Assembly: GCA_036924085.1 (NCBI GenBank)
Contig: JAVGWX010000002.1
Location: 154,351,571-154,415,570, forward strand
Reading direction: 5' to 3'
Length of the DNA: 64,000 nucleotides
Origin: Ariolimax columbianus
Lineage: Eukaryota > Mollusca > Gastropoda > Stylommatophora > Arionidae
A program made the translations under genes and the position numbers. A model generated the notes under the pieces. It was not told where the DNA came from and ran no database searches. It was given only the letters and a program-made list of their open reading frames with translations. Positions 21,609 through 32,645 of the stretch are shown here, piece after piece (within the stretch, counting starts at the first letter, position 1; every line of letters starts with the position of its first letter).

Positions 21609-23000
21609 CCGAGGATTTCAATGATCAATTAATTGAACAAATAAAAGGGAATAAATTTGGATTGCAGCAGGATGAGGTCATGGACAATAATAAAGATGCA
21701 CATTTGATTTGCTATGTACGGTTCATAGGTGGCTATCACATTGTGGAAGACCTTCTCTTTTGTAAAAGTATCACTGCAAGTACAGCGGCTCAAGATTTGC
21801 GAGAACCTGGATAAAAATTTGCGGTTGGAAATAATGTGGAGCGGACAAAGTGCATTTGTGGTTGGAAATAATGTGGAGCGGACAACGTGCATTTGTGCTG
21901 ATAGCGGTCGTTATGGAGGATTGCAGACACTTATTCGAAGCAAAGTTCCGGATTCACCATGGATATATTGCATTATTCACAAAGTAGCACTTGCATCAAA
22001 GTATCTGAGCCCTCCACTGAATCTGGTCTTAGAGAATGGTAAACTTGATAAAAACCCGCATTGACATTTAAAAAAAAATAGTGTGAGAAAATGGAGGCAG
22101 AATATGCCTCTTTGTTGTATTACTGCACTTGACGATGCAAGCACTCTCGTGACAATGTATTGCTCCGTTCGTTTGCATCTTGTTTTTCTTTTGTCATTCT
22201 GTCCTTCCCGTACGCGTCACAGAGAGGCAGGAGGCATAGATGTATTGTATCCCTTCGCGAAGTACGTTTGAATTACTACAAAGAATGTACATTATTCTTA
22301 ACGACGAAAAATACGAGAATGTAAAACACTTGGTAGAAACATATATATATATTGGTAAAACTAGCATACGTGTTTGATATCATTGAAAAGCTAAATGTCC
22401 TGAATCTCTCCCTGCAGGTAAGCGACGAGCATATCTTGACATTGGTCGAAGTTTTAGCTTTCAAATAAAAAGTACGCTATAGAGAAGAAAAAAGGATGAA
22501 GTTGATGGGGGAGATTGTTTTTCTTGTTCCAACAGTTTGTGGCCTCCAATGAAGTTGATTTATCTTCCAACATTAAATCTGTTTTCGAGGAGCACCTATC
22601 ACATTTTATCAACCGGTTTGAAAAATACATAGAAGAAAATAATATCGACAGGTTCTCATGGATTCAAGACATATTCAGGGCCGAAAATCCATCTTAATTC
22701 ACTTCTGTAGAACAAGAAAATCTTATTGAGTTGTCCTGTCACAATATACTAATTACGAAAATTTGGCAGCATGGAACTAATTAGCATTTGAATATAAAAA
22801 ATGATGAATATCGTCTGCTAGGTGGTAACACTTATTCCATTTACGACGTCATATTCGTGCGGGGCTGAGTTATCGGCAGTCGTTGTGATAAACCGCAGGT
22901 ATCGTGGGAACATCGATGTAGAACAGGATACGAGGGTGGCTGTATCCAGTTGGATTCCAAGATTTGAGAAGATGTGTAGTCAACAACAGGCTCCACCCGT
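21560..23000 (+). pseudogene. hAT-type transposase remnant (ZBED/SCAND3-like)
   Basis: Plus-strand order: NTTISRRVQHIAEDFNDQLI, NKDAHLICYVRFIGGYHIVE, DLLFCKSITAST, a 37-bp tandem duplication at 21824-21897, ADSGRYGGLQTLIRSKVPDS, WIYCIIHKVALASKYLSPPL, NLVLE, CEKMEAEYASLLYYC, EVRLNYYKECTLFLTTKN, LVKLAYVFDIIEKLNVLNLS, QFVASNEVDLSSNIKSVFEE, ENLIELSCHN, LIPFTTSYSCGAELSAVVVI and VSSWIPRFEKMCSQQQ. The C-terminal part is the hAT dimerisation region. Frameshifts and stops occur throughout and the N-terminal BED part is absent. The ADSGRYGG segment is shortened around the catalytic Asp. Confidence 0.85.
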
Positions 23001-24028
23001 CCCACTAGAAGATGTGTAGTCAAGAACAGGCCCACCCGTCCCACTAGAAGATGTGTAGTCAACAACAGGCTCCACCCGTCCCACTAGAAGATGTGTAGTC
23101 AAGAACAGGCCCACCCGTCCCACTAGAAGATGTGTAGTCAACAACAGGCTCCACCCGTCCCACTAGAAGATGTAAAATCAACAACAGGCCCACTCGTCCC
23201 ACTAGAAGATGTGTAGTCAACAACAGGCCCACCCGTCCCACTAGAATATGTGCAGTCAAGAACAGGCCCACCCATTCCACTAGAAAATGTGTAGTCAAAA
23301 ACAGGCCCACCCGTCCCACTAGGAGATGTATAGTCAACAACAGGCCCACCCGTCCCATTAGAAGATGTGTAGTCAACAACAGGCTCCACCCGCCCCACTA
23401 GAAGATGTGTAGTCAACAAAAGGCTCACCCGTCCCACTAGAAAATGTGTAGTCAAAAACAGGCCCATCCGTCCCACTAGGAGATGTATAGTCAACACCAG
23501 GCCCACCCGTCCCACTAGGAGATGTGTAGTCCACAATAGGCCCACCCGTCCCATTAGAAGATGTGTAGTCAACAACAGGCTCCACCCGCCCCACTAGAAG
23601 ATGTGTAGTCAACAACAGGCCCACCCGTCCAACTAGAAGATGTGTAGTCAACAACAGGCCCACCCGTCCCATTAGAAGATGTGTAGTCAACAACAGGCTC
23701 CACCCGCCCCACTAGAAGATGTATAGTCAACAAAAGGCTCACCCGTCCCACTAGAAAATGTGTAGTCAAAAACAGGCCCATCCGTCCCACTAGGAGATGT
23801 GTAGTCAACACCAGGCCCACCCGTCCCACTAGGAGATGTGTAGTCAACAATAGGCCCACCCGTCCCATTAGAAGATGTGTAGTCAACAACAGGCTCCACC
23901 CGCCCCACTAGAAGATGTGTAGTCAACAACAGGCCCACCCGTCCAACTAGAAGATGTGTAGTCAACAACAGGCCCACCTGTCCAACTAGAAGATGTGTAG
24001 TCAACAACAGGCCCACCCGTCCCACTAA
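22965..24028 (+). repeat. 39-bp minisatellite, about 27 units, from hAT C-terminal codons
   Basis: First unit is the transposase C-terminus itself (KMCSQQQAPPVPLED); later units are TGTGTAGTCAACAACAGGCC, CACCCGTCCCACTAGAAGA with variants. Blocks of several units are duplicated (variants with GGAGATG and AAAATGTG recur at about 23430-23620 and 23735-23935). The many overlapping minus-strand ORFs here are array artefacts. Confidence 0.95.
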
Positions 24029-24405
24029 TTACGATTACTTAATGATATGATCGTTTAAGATATTTGCTTTTAACATAAACGGTTTGTAAATTTGAAATAC
24101 TTGTTTCATTAATTTATTTCAGTTGAACACCCTAAACGCATCAATTCCGTACTGCAAATGTTAAGTAGGCCTATTTTCTGACGTGGGGTATACATTGACA
24201 AAATCTCGTACACTAACGGTGTGACATGGGCCCAAAAGGTTTGGGAACCACTAGTATAGTTTCTAACACTTCATCCCCAACAACAGAATCTATATCGAAC
24301 TCTAACATGCGACACTATGCAGATGGAGCATGGGGTTCTCATACACTTGTGAACATAATATATGGAAAGTATAGGCTTGTGGTATATGTGAAGGTATTAT
24401 TTTGT

Positions 24406-25652
24406 AGGTCAGTCAGTCTGGAGAAAGGTGTTGAAGTCTTCTGATCATGTCACACCACTGTCTTCTGCTTGTCAGTTCGGAGAATGGTGTTGAAGTCTTC
24501 TGATCATTTCACACCATTGTCCTCTGCTTGTCAGTTCGTAGAATGGTGTTGAAGTCTTCTGACCATGTCACACCCCTGTCCTCTGCTTGTCAGTTCGGAG
24601 CATGGTGTTGAAGTCTTCTGATCATTTCACACCATTGTCCTCTGCTTGTCAGTTCGTAGAATGGTGTTGAAATCTTCTGACCATGTCACACCCCTGTCCT
24701 CTGCTTGTCAGTTCGGAGAATGGTGTTGAAGTCTTCTGACCATGTCACACCCCTGTCCTCTGCTTGTCAGTTCGGAGAATGGTGTTGAAGTCTTCTGATC
24801 ATTTCACACCATTGTCCTCTGCTTGTCAGTTCGTAGAATGGTGTTGAAATCTTCTGACCATGTCACACCCCTGTCCTCTGCTTGTCAGTTCGGAGAATGG
24901 TGTTGAAGTCTTCTGACCATGTCACACCCCTGTCCTCTGCTTGTCAGTTCGGAGAATGGTGTTGAAGTCTTCTGATCATTTCACACCATTATCCTCTGCG
25001 TGTCAGTTCGTAGAATGGTGTTGAAATCTTCTGACCATGTCACACCCCTGTCCTCTGCTTGTCAGTTCGGAGAATGGTGTTGAAGTCTTCTGATCATTTC
25101 ACACCATTGTCCTCTGCTTGTCAGTTCGTAGAATGGTGTTGAAATCTTCTGACCATGTCACACCCCTGTCCTCTGCTTGTCAGTTCGGAGAATGGTGTTG
25201 AAGTCTTCTGACCATGTCACACCCCTGTCCTCTGCTTGTCAGTTCGGAGAATGGTGTTGAAGTCTTCTGATCATTTCACACCATTGTCCTCTGCTTGTCA
25301 GTTCGTAGAATGGTGTTGAAATCTTCTGACCATGTCACACCCCTGTCCTCTGCTTGTCAGTTCGGAGAATGGTGTTGAAGTCTTCTGACCATGTCACACC
25401 CCTGTCCTCTGCTTGTCAGTTCGGAGAATGGTGTTGAAGTCTTCTGATCATTTCACACCATTGTCCTCTGCTTGTCAGTTCGTAGAATGGTGTTGAAATC
25501 TTCTGACCATGTCACACCCCTGTCCTCTGCTTGTCAGTTCGGAGAATGGTGTTGAAGTCTTCTGATCATTTCACACCATTGTCCTCTGCTTGTCAGTTCG
25601 TAGAATGGTGTTGAAATCTTCTGACCATGTCACACCCCTGTCCTCTATTTCC
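24406..25652 (+). repeat. 59-bp minisatellite, about 21 units, with higher-order structure
   Basis: Three unit variants alternate: A (GATCATTTCACACCATTG), B (preceded by GTAGAATGGTGTTGAAATC, with GACCATGTCACACCCCTG) and C (GGAGAATGG with GACCATG). The order is mostly A-B-C or A-B, so larger blocks of 177 and 118 bp were amplified. Confidence 0.93.
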
Positions 25653-25890
25653 TTCTGATCTCTTCAGCTCAGTGCGAGTCACCATTTGCTCTTGCACGCT
25701 TGCGTGATGTCATTGTTTTTTGGATGTCCGCTTTTTCTTTTTCTCTGAATTCTGTTTTCTATTATTTTCAATATGTTTACGTATCTCTTGTGTAATATGA
25801 GAACGTATATTATGCACATATTGTACGTCATTCACATAAATTATAATGTAGTTTGAACATAATACTTGAATGTAAGTGTACTATGAGCTG

Positions 25891-26160
25891 TCCATTTCTT
25901 CTTAACCTAGCCAGTATTTCTGACACTATCAACCTTATTCCTCTCTATTTCTTATTATCTTAGCAAGTATTTCTGACAATATCAACCTTGTGCATCTCTA
26001 TTTCTTCTTATCCTAGCCAGTATTTCTGACACTATCAACCTTATTCCTCTCTATTTCTTATTATCTTAGCAAGTATTTCTGACAATATCAACCTTGTTCC
26101 TCTCTATTTCTTCTTATCCTAGCCAGTATTTCTGACACTATCAACCTTGTTCCTTTCTTT
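25891..26160 (+). repeat. 53-bp minisatellite, dimeric organisation
   Basis: About 5 units of CTAGCCAGTATTTCTGACAC then TATCAACCTTATTCCTCTCT; CCTAGCCAG and CTTAGCAAG variants alternate, giving a 106-bp period. Confidence 0.9.
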
Positions 26161-26174
26161 ATTATGTGCTGGAT

Positions 26175-26340
26175 TATTGGGATTCCGTGACGAAGTGGTT
26201 AGGCCGTCGGCCTCGTGATCAGGTTGTGTGGGTTCGACTCCGGACTCCGTCGTCTTTTTCACGGGTGCTTGATGCGGAGTCCCCTGCGTCTCATAGTCGC
26301 CCCCTAGTTGTCTTGTCCTTGACTTACCACTTTACCACTG
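26175..26340 (+). mobile_element. tRNA-derived SINE head and body
   Basis: GACGAAGTGGTTAGGCCGTC contains an A-box-like stretch and GTGGGTTCGACTCCGGACTC a good B box (GGTTCGACTCC), with tRNA-like spacing. The body continues for about 90 bp. The cloverleaf is imperfect and no mature 3' end is seen, so it is a SINE head, not a tRNA gene. Confidence 0.65.
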
Positions 26341-26374
26341 GGGGGGGGGGGGGGGGATTGGGGGGGGGGGGGGG
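26341..26374. repeat. Poly-G tract
   Basis: Two G runs separated by ATT; assembly length here is likely unreliable. Confidence 0.95.
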
Positions 26375-26659
26375 CGCTCGAGACGAGAGAGTGACGATAA
26401 AAAGTAGCGCAGTTAATCCTTACTAAAAATATCGCTAGCAAAACTAATTATACCATCATCGTCTACGATGGACGGCGGCTTTGCCTTTTTTAAAAATGAT
26501 GGCCAGGTCACGCCCGTTATTGTTGTTATGTTTCTGATCCAGCAGCATTCTGGATCGTGTCCTTTGATCCAGTGCCATGCAATAGTACCTGTTTGTATTT
26601 GTTAGTTGCTGTTAGCCATTCAAACTGTTCAATTTATTGGGGAAAGCAGCATTGTCCTA

Positions 26660-27010
26660 ACATCGTTGAACGCAGAGAACTCCCAGAGATTACGATCGGT
26701 AGTTTCCTATGGGTGTGAACGCCGAGAACTCCCAGAGATTACGATCGGTAGTTTCCTATGGGTGTGAACGCCGAGAACTCCCAGAGATTACGATCGGTAG
26801 TTTCCTATGGGTGTGAACGCCGAGAACTCCCAGAGATTACGATCGGTAGTTTCCTATGGGTGTGAACGCCGAGAACTACCAGAGATTACGATCGGTAGTT
26901 TCCTATGGGTGTGAACGCCGAGAACTCCCAGAGATTACGATCGGTAGTTTCCTATGGGTGTGAACGCCGAGAACTCCCAGAGATTACGATCGGCGGTTTC
27001 CTATTGGTGT
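26660..27010 (+). repeat. 49-bp minisatellite, 7 units, highly homogeneous
   Basis: Units GAACGCCGAGAACTCCCAGA, GATTACGATCGGTAGTTTCC, TATGGGTGT are almost identical, pointing to recent expansion or homogenisation. Confidence 0.95.
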
Positions 27011-27139
27011 GTACACAGCTGACTCTCTGAAGTATAGTTGTGGTCTGATCCTATTCAAGTGCTTGCTAAGTGGAGTTTGTTTGGTTCTTAGCTGAAAAAT
27101 GATGCTCCTGTTTCTCCTTGTGAGTTGACTGATTATGTC

Positions 27140-27290
27140 ATTTGGATTGGGACTTGCTACATGTGCGTAGGCCTCTCACCTTGGGACTTCCTACATGTAC
27201 GTAGGCATCTCACTTGGGACTTCCTACATGTACGTAGGCCTCACATCTTGGGACTTCCTACATATACGTAGGCCTCTCACCCTGTGTTTA
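27140..27290 (+). repeat. 33-36-bp short tandem array, 4 units
   Basis: Units of TTGGGACTTCCTACATGTAC, GTAGGCCTCTCACC with small length changes. Confidence 0.88.
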
Positions 27291-27514
27291 TCATTGGCCA
27301 CTCTTTCAGCCAAGCTTCATTCTTTGCTGTTTGTATGCGTTGTCTGGATGTTTGTAGAGTTTGTGGTATGGGAAGGTGTTCTGATCTTTATCCTGTCTTT
27401 GATAATCTGTCTGTCTTGTGGTTCATCTTGGTTATTTATGGCATGTTAGTTATATTAGCTCGTGACTTCCATTTCTTGTGTTTTTTCATTTTTCTTGTAC
27501 ATTGTATGTTGTTT

Positions 27515-27597
27515 TAACTTTACTTAATGCCTGTTTGCTGGCTTAGAAGACTCTGTTGAGTAAGTATACAACCAGTTTTTGTCTTGTCTTTCATGTA
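27515..27597 (-). mobile_element. CR1-type LINE 3' terminal fragment
   Basis: Matches the CR1 3' region at about 6326-6400 (shared TTAGAAGACT and TACAACCAGTTT in the same order). A solo LINE tail produced by extreme 5' truncation is the likely origin. Confidence 0.55.
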
Positions 27598-27792
27598 ACA
27601 GCAAAAGGTAGGAAGGGACATCACTCAACGTGTGAATGATGTGTCTTGGGCATCTTGAAAACCGGACTGGGCCCGATCTCTTCCGGGCGATGTGTTTTAG
27701 TTAATTATTGTGCCGTGTATACACTTCACACCCACACCAAAATAGACAATATCTGCAACTAAGGTGAAAGGTGTTAATCTTATGTTCAGCGT

Positions 27793-27985
27793 TTGATTAA
27801 TGTACTGGAAGAGTACTCGCTTCTCACAGTAAAGGTACGGATTCGGCTCCTGATACCGACACACTCCAGTCGAACCAGCTGTAAATGGGCTCATTTGAAA
27901 ATGGATCCTGGCCTAGGATTCGAGGACAGACAGCGCGTAAGGAGACTGTCCACTCCATCTCATACAAGGTGTGGTTTTGTGCAAT
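27793..27985 (+). mobile_element. Possible tRNA-derived SINE
   Basis: CTTCTCACAGTAAAGG looks like an anticodon stem-loop (CAC), and GGTACGGATTCGGCTCCTGA like a mutated B box, followed by about 120 bp of body. No tail or target duplication was identified. Confidence 0.42.
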
Positions 27986-28099
27986 GACGTCTATAACACT
28001 TTATCCCTGTCGGCAGTTTACTGCATCCTCTCCTTGTTTGGACCAAGACTTTCGTTAAGGTCTGGTGAAACATACTGACCATGACTCCACCTCAGGTCC

Positions 28100-28235
28100 T
28101 CGCCGTACTCCTGGAAACAGGTGGTTACTGCAGCCTAACCAACGAGGATACCCATAGTTGTAAGCCTACTGAGAAACCTTACATTGCACTACAGCTAGGA
28201 GGACCCATGTTCATGTTATTCTGTACGCTCAGACT
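28100..28235 (+). repeat. Dispersed interspersed repeat, unclassified
   Basis: Second copy of the repeat at 1-200, sharing TTGCACTACAGCTAGGAGGA and the preceding AACGAGGAT / TGTAAGCCTACTGA stretch. Confidence 0.4.
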
Positions 28236-29150
28236 ATGGATACGAGAAGGGACACTAGCCTGCTATAACCGTCAAGACTGAACGACTCATCGCTAGGGAT
28301 GGAACAGTTCTCTATGTTCCTGGACTGGTCGTGCGTAATGACGACCGCAAATGACGGAAAACCTAATGTTGCACGCTTAAACTAAACCGCATTAAAACAA
28401 CAAACGCACGCCGGCATGACAGAGCGCACGTAGACTCGCTTGTCAACGTGGAAAACAGGGTCATCCCAGGACTCGGTAGCGTGTCACACCCTTACTGAAA
28501 TATATAGGTCAGTTAACCGGAAATAGAAAGAATTGAAAATAGCGTGAATTGCACAGCTCCTGTCGCCAACGGCAGTCCAAACAACATCATCATGTTATGC
28601 TCACACTATCTGCACTTCCCTTCGCATCGTCCCTTGACGTCTCGTTGTGTCAAGGCCGACTGTGACGCCAGCTTACTCCACGGGTTTGACCTAGACGGCT
28701 GACAAGTAGAAAGTGCTATGACCTTATGGTTAAGTGTTGTTTATTAAATGCATATCTTCCTTATAATCTGAGTGTATCTAGGATGACAAGAATAGAACCA
28801 CTGTCACCTTCATATGTCGTAATTGGTGACTTAAGAGGGTTATGTTAGGAACTTTCAATCTCATGTTGTTATATTGTGTTGGGTTAACTATTGGTGACGC
28901 TTCTTTGGTAGCGGGTTCCAAGGACTCTCTTACATCACGAGACGAACTTGATCAGGTGTTCTCCTGGCTGTAGTGCAATATGATGCTTCTCAATACTGTT
29001 ACCATTGCGAAAATTACAGATGTGTATCACCACCGTCAATTGTAACCTCAACTCGGTACTATAAGCTACGAACAAACAGCACAAGGGACCAGATCTGGCC
29101 ATGCACGTCCTTCAAATGTGAGCCAACATGTTTCCTTAAATGTGTGTCCT
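28236..29150. other. No gene recognised
   Basis: No supported exon. The long + frames crossing 28973-29150 only enter here from the adjacent array. Confidence 0.55.
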
Positions 29151-29154
29151 ATCC

Positions 29155-32152
29155 AAAGCCACCGGCCCCTCTTCACATCTTGTTCCACCGGCCCCTCTTC
29201 ACATCTTGTTCCACTGGCCCCTCTTCACACCTTGTTCCACCGGCCCTTCTTCACATCTTGTTCCACCGGCCCCTCTTCACATCTTGTTCCACCGGCCCCT
29301 CTTCACATCTTGTTCCACCGGCCCCTCTTCACATCTTGTTCCACCGGCCCTTCTTCACATCTTGTTCCACTGGCCCCTCTTCACACCTTGTTCCCCCGAC
29401 TTCACTTCACATCTTGTTCCACCGGCCCTTCTTCACATCTTGTTCCACCGGCCCCTCTTCACATCTTGTTCCACCGGCCCCTCTTCACATCTTGTTCCAC
29501 CGGCCCCTCTTCACATCTTGTTCCCCCGGCTTTTCTTCACACCTTGTTCCCCCGGCCCTTCTTCACATCTTGTTCCACCGGCCCCTCTTCACATCTTGTT
29601 CCACCGGCCCCTCTTCACATCTTGTTCCACCGGCCCCTCTTCACATCTTGTTCCACCGGCCCTTCTTCACATCTTGTTCCACCGGCCCCTCTTCACATCT
29701 TGTTCCACCGGCCCCTCTTCACACCTTGTTCCCCCGGCCCTTCTTCACATCTTGTTCCACCGGCCCCTCTTCACATCTTGTTCCACCGGCCCCTCTTCAC
29801 ATCTTGTTCCACCGGCCCCTCTTCACATCTTGTTCCACCGGCCCTTCTTCACATCTTGTTCCACTGGCCCCTCTTCACACCTTGTTCCCCCGACTTCACT
29901 TCACATCTTGTTCCACCGGCCCCTCTTCACATCTTGTTCCCCCGGCTTTTCTTCACACCTTGTTCCCCCGACTTCACTTCACATCTTGTTCCACCGGCCC
30001 TTCTTCACACCTTGTTCCACCGGCCCTTCTTCACACCTTGTTCCACCGGCCCCTCTTCACACCTTGTTCCACCGGCCCTTCTTCACACCTTGTTCCACCG
30101 GCCCCTCTTCACACCTTGTTCCACCGGCCCTTCTTCACACCTTGTTCCACCGGCCCTTCTTCACACCTTGTTCCACCGGCCCCTCTTCACATCTTGTTCC
30201 ACCGGCCCTTCTTCACACCTTGTTCCACCGGCCCCTCTTCACATCTTGTTCCCCCGGCTTTTCTTCACACCTTGTTCCACCGGCCCTTCTTCACACCTTG
30301 TTCCACCAGCCCCTCTTCACACCTTGTTCCACCGGCTTTTCTTCACACCTTGTTCCACCGGCCCCTCTTCACATCTTGTTCCACCGGCCCTTCTTCACAC
30401 CTTGTTCCACCGGCCCCTCTTCACATCTTGTTCCCCCGGCTTTTCTTCACACCTTGTTCCACCGGCCCTTCTTCACACCTTGTTCCACCGGCCCCTCTTC
30501 ACACCTTGTTCCACCGGCCCTTCTTCACACCTTGTTCCACCGGCCCCTCTTCACACCTTGTTCCCCCGGCTTTTCTTCACACCTTGTTCCACCGGCTTTT
30601 CTTCACATCTTGTTCCCCCGGCTTTTCTTCACACCTTGTTCCACCGGCTTTTCTTCACACCTTGTTCCACCGGCCCTTCTTCACATCTTGTTCCCCCGGC
30701 TTTTCTTCACACCTTGTTCCACCGGCCCCTCTTCACATCTTGTTCCCCCGGCTTTTCTTCACACCTTGTTCCACCGGCCCTTCTTCACACCTTGTTCCAC
30801 CGGCCCCTCTTCACACCTTGTTCCACCGGCTTTTCTTCACACCTTGTTCCACCGGCCCCTCTTCACATCTTGTTCCACCGGCCCTTCTTCACATCTTGTT
30901 CCACTGGCCCCTCTTCACACCTTGTTCCCCCGACTTCACTTCACATCTTGTTCCACCGGCCCCTCTTCACATCTTGTTCCCCCGGCTTTTCTTCACACCT
31001 TGTTCCCCCGACTTCACTTCACATCTTGTTCCACCGGCCCTTCTTCACACCTTGTTCCACCGGCCCTTCTTCACACCTTGTTCCACCGGCCCCTCTTCAC
31101 ACCTTGTTCCACCGGCCCTTCTTCACACCTTGTTCCACCGGCCCCTCTTCACACCTTGTTCCACCGGCCCTTCTTCACACCTTGTTCCACCGGCCCTTCT
31201 TCACACCTTGTTCCACCGGCCCCTCTTCACATCTTGTTCCACCGGCCCTTCTTCACACCTTGTTCCACCGGCCCCTCTTCACATCTTGTTCCCCCGGCTT
31301 TTCTTCACACCTTGTTCCACCGGCCCTTCTTCACACCTTGTTCCACCGGCCCCTCTTCACACCTTGTTCCACCGGCTTTTCTTCACACCTTGTTCCACCG
31401 GCCCCTCTTCACATCTTGTTCCACCGGCCCTTCTTCACACCTTGTTCCACCGGCCCCTCTTCACATCTTGTTCCCCCGGCTTTTCTTCACACCTTGTTCC
31501 ACCGGCCCTTCTTCACACCTTGTTCCACCGGCCCCTCTTCACACCTTGTTCCACCGGCCCTTCTTCACACCTTGTTCCACCGGCCCCTCTTCACACCTTG
31601 TTCCCCCGGCTTTTCTTCACACCTTGTTCCACCGGCTTTTCTTCACACCTTGTTCCACCGGCCCCTCTTCACATCTTGTTCCCCCGGCCCTTCTTCACAC
31701 CTTGTTCCACCGGCCCCTCTTCACATCTTGTTCCCCCGGCTTTTCTTCACACCTTGTTCCACCGGCCCTTCTTCACACCTTGTTCCACCGGCCCCTCTTC
31801 ACACCTTGTTCCACCGGCTTTTCTTCACACCTTGTTCCACCGGCCCCTCTTCACACCTTGTTCCACCGGCTTTTCTTCACACCTTGTTCCACCGGCCCCT
31901 CTTCACACCTTGTTCCACCGGCCCTTCTTCACACCTTGTTCCACCGGCCCCTCTTCACACCTTGTTCCACCGGCTTTTCTTCACACCTTGTTCCACCGGC
32001 CCCTCTTCACATCTTGTTCCCCCGGCTTTTCTTCACACCTTGTTCCACCGGCCCCTCTTCACACCTTGTTCCCCCGGCCCCTCTTCACACCTTGTTCCAC
32101 CGGCCCTTCTTCACACCTTGTTCCACCGGCCCCTCTTCACATCTTGTTCCCC
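29155..32152 (+). repeat. 26-bp minisatellite, about 115 units (3 kb)
   Basis: Units TTCCACCGGCCCCTCTTCAC, ATCTTG with few variant types (CCCCTC/CCCTTC/CTTTTC, ATCTTG/ACCTTG, CACCG/CCCCG). As 26 leaves remainder 2 on division by 3, all three forward frames read the same 26-residue cycle and stay open for more than 1000 codons. A block near 29830-30607 recurs almost exactly 1040 bp (40 units) later. Confidence 0.97.
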
Positions 32153-32459
32153 CTGTATCTGACGTATACAGATCCACATCACTGATTGTTGAAGCCTCTT
32201 CAATTCATCTATTCTGCCTAGGCATCCAATTATGTTAGTCTGCGCCTTTGTCGTTATGTTTTTTATTGTGATTCTCTATATTTCAGAACCATACAACAGA
32301 GCGGGTTTTACACTGAAGTTGAATGTTCACATTTAATTTATCTCGATTCCCAAGTGTCAAAGTTTCCGTTTCTAGATATGCATGAATGAGACGACATGCT
32401 TTCCTGCAATTGTCCGGGAGAAATGTATTAGGTCCTGGTGTTGTTCGTCCATTTTAATC

Positions 32460-32645
32460 GATGAGGACGACTTTGTCAGTATTCACTGTAAACTGTTCTC
32501 GTGTCAGTATTCACTGTAAACTGTTCTCATGTCATTATTCACTGTAAACTGTTCTCATGTCATTATTCACTGTAAACTGTTCTCATGTCAGTATTCACTG
32601 TAAACTGTTCTCGTGTCAGTATTCACTGTAAACTGTTCTCATGAG
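32460..32645 (+). repeat. 31-bp short tandem array, 6 units
   Basis: Units GTCAGTATTCACTGTAAACT, GTTCTCATGTC/GTTCTCGTGTC. Confidence 0.9.

Noticed and set aside
20434..21814. ORFs of 374-429 codons on both strands
   Set aside because: 45-bp tandem units keep frames open in both directions; only the edges relate to real (dead) transposon sequence.
26175..26250. Functional tRNA gene
   Set aside because: B box is good, but stems mismatch and a SINE body follows.
28973..32238. Three overlapping + strand ORFs of more than 1000 codons
   Set aside because: They read a 26-bp minisatellite in three phases; composition and period explain them fully.
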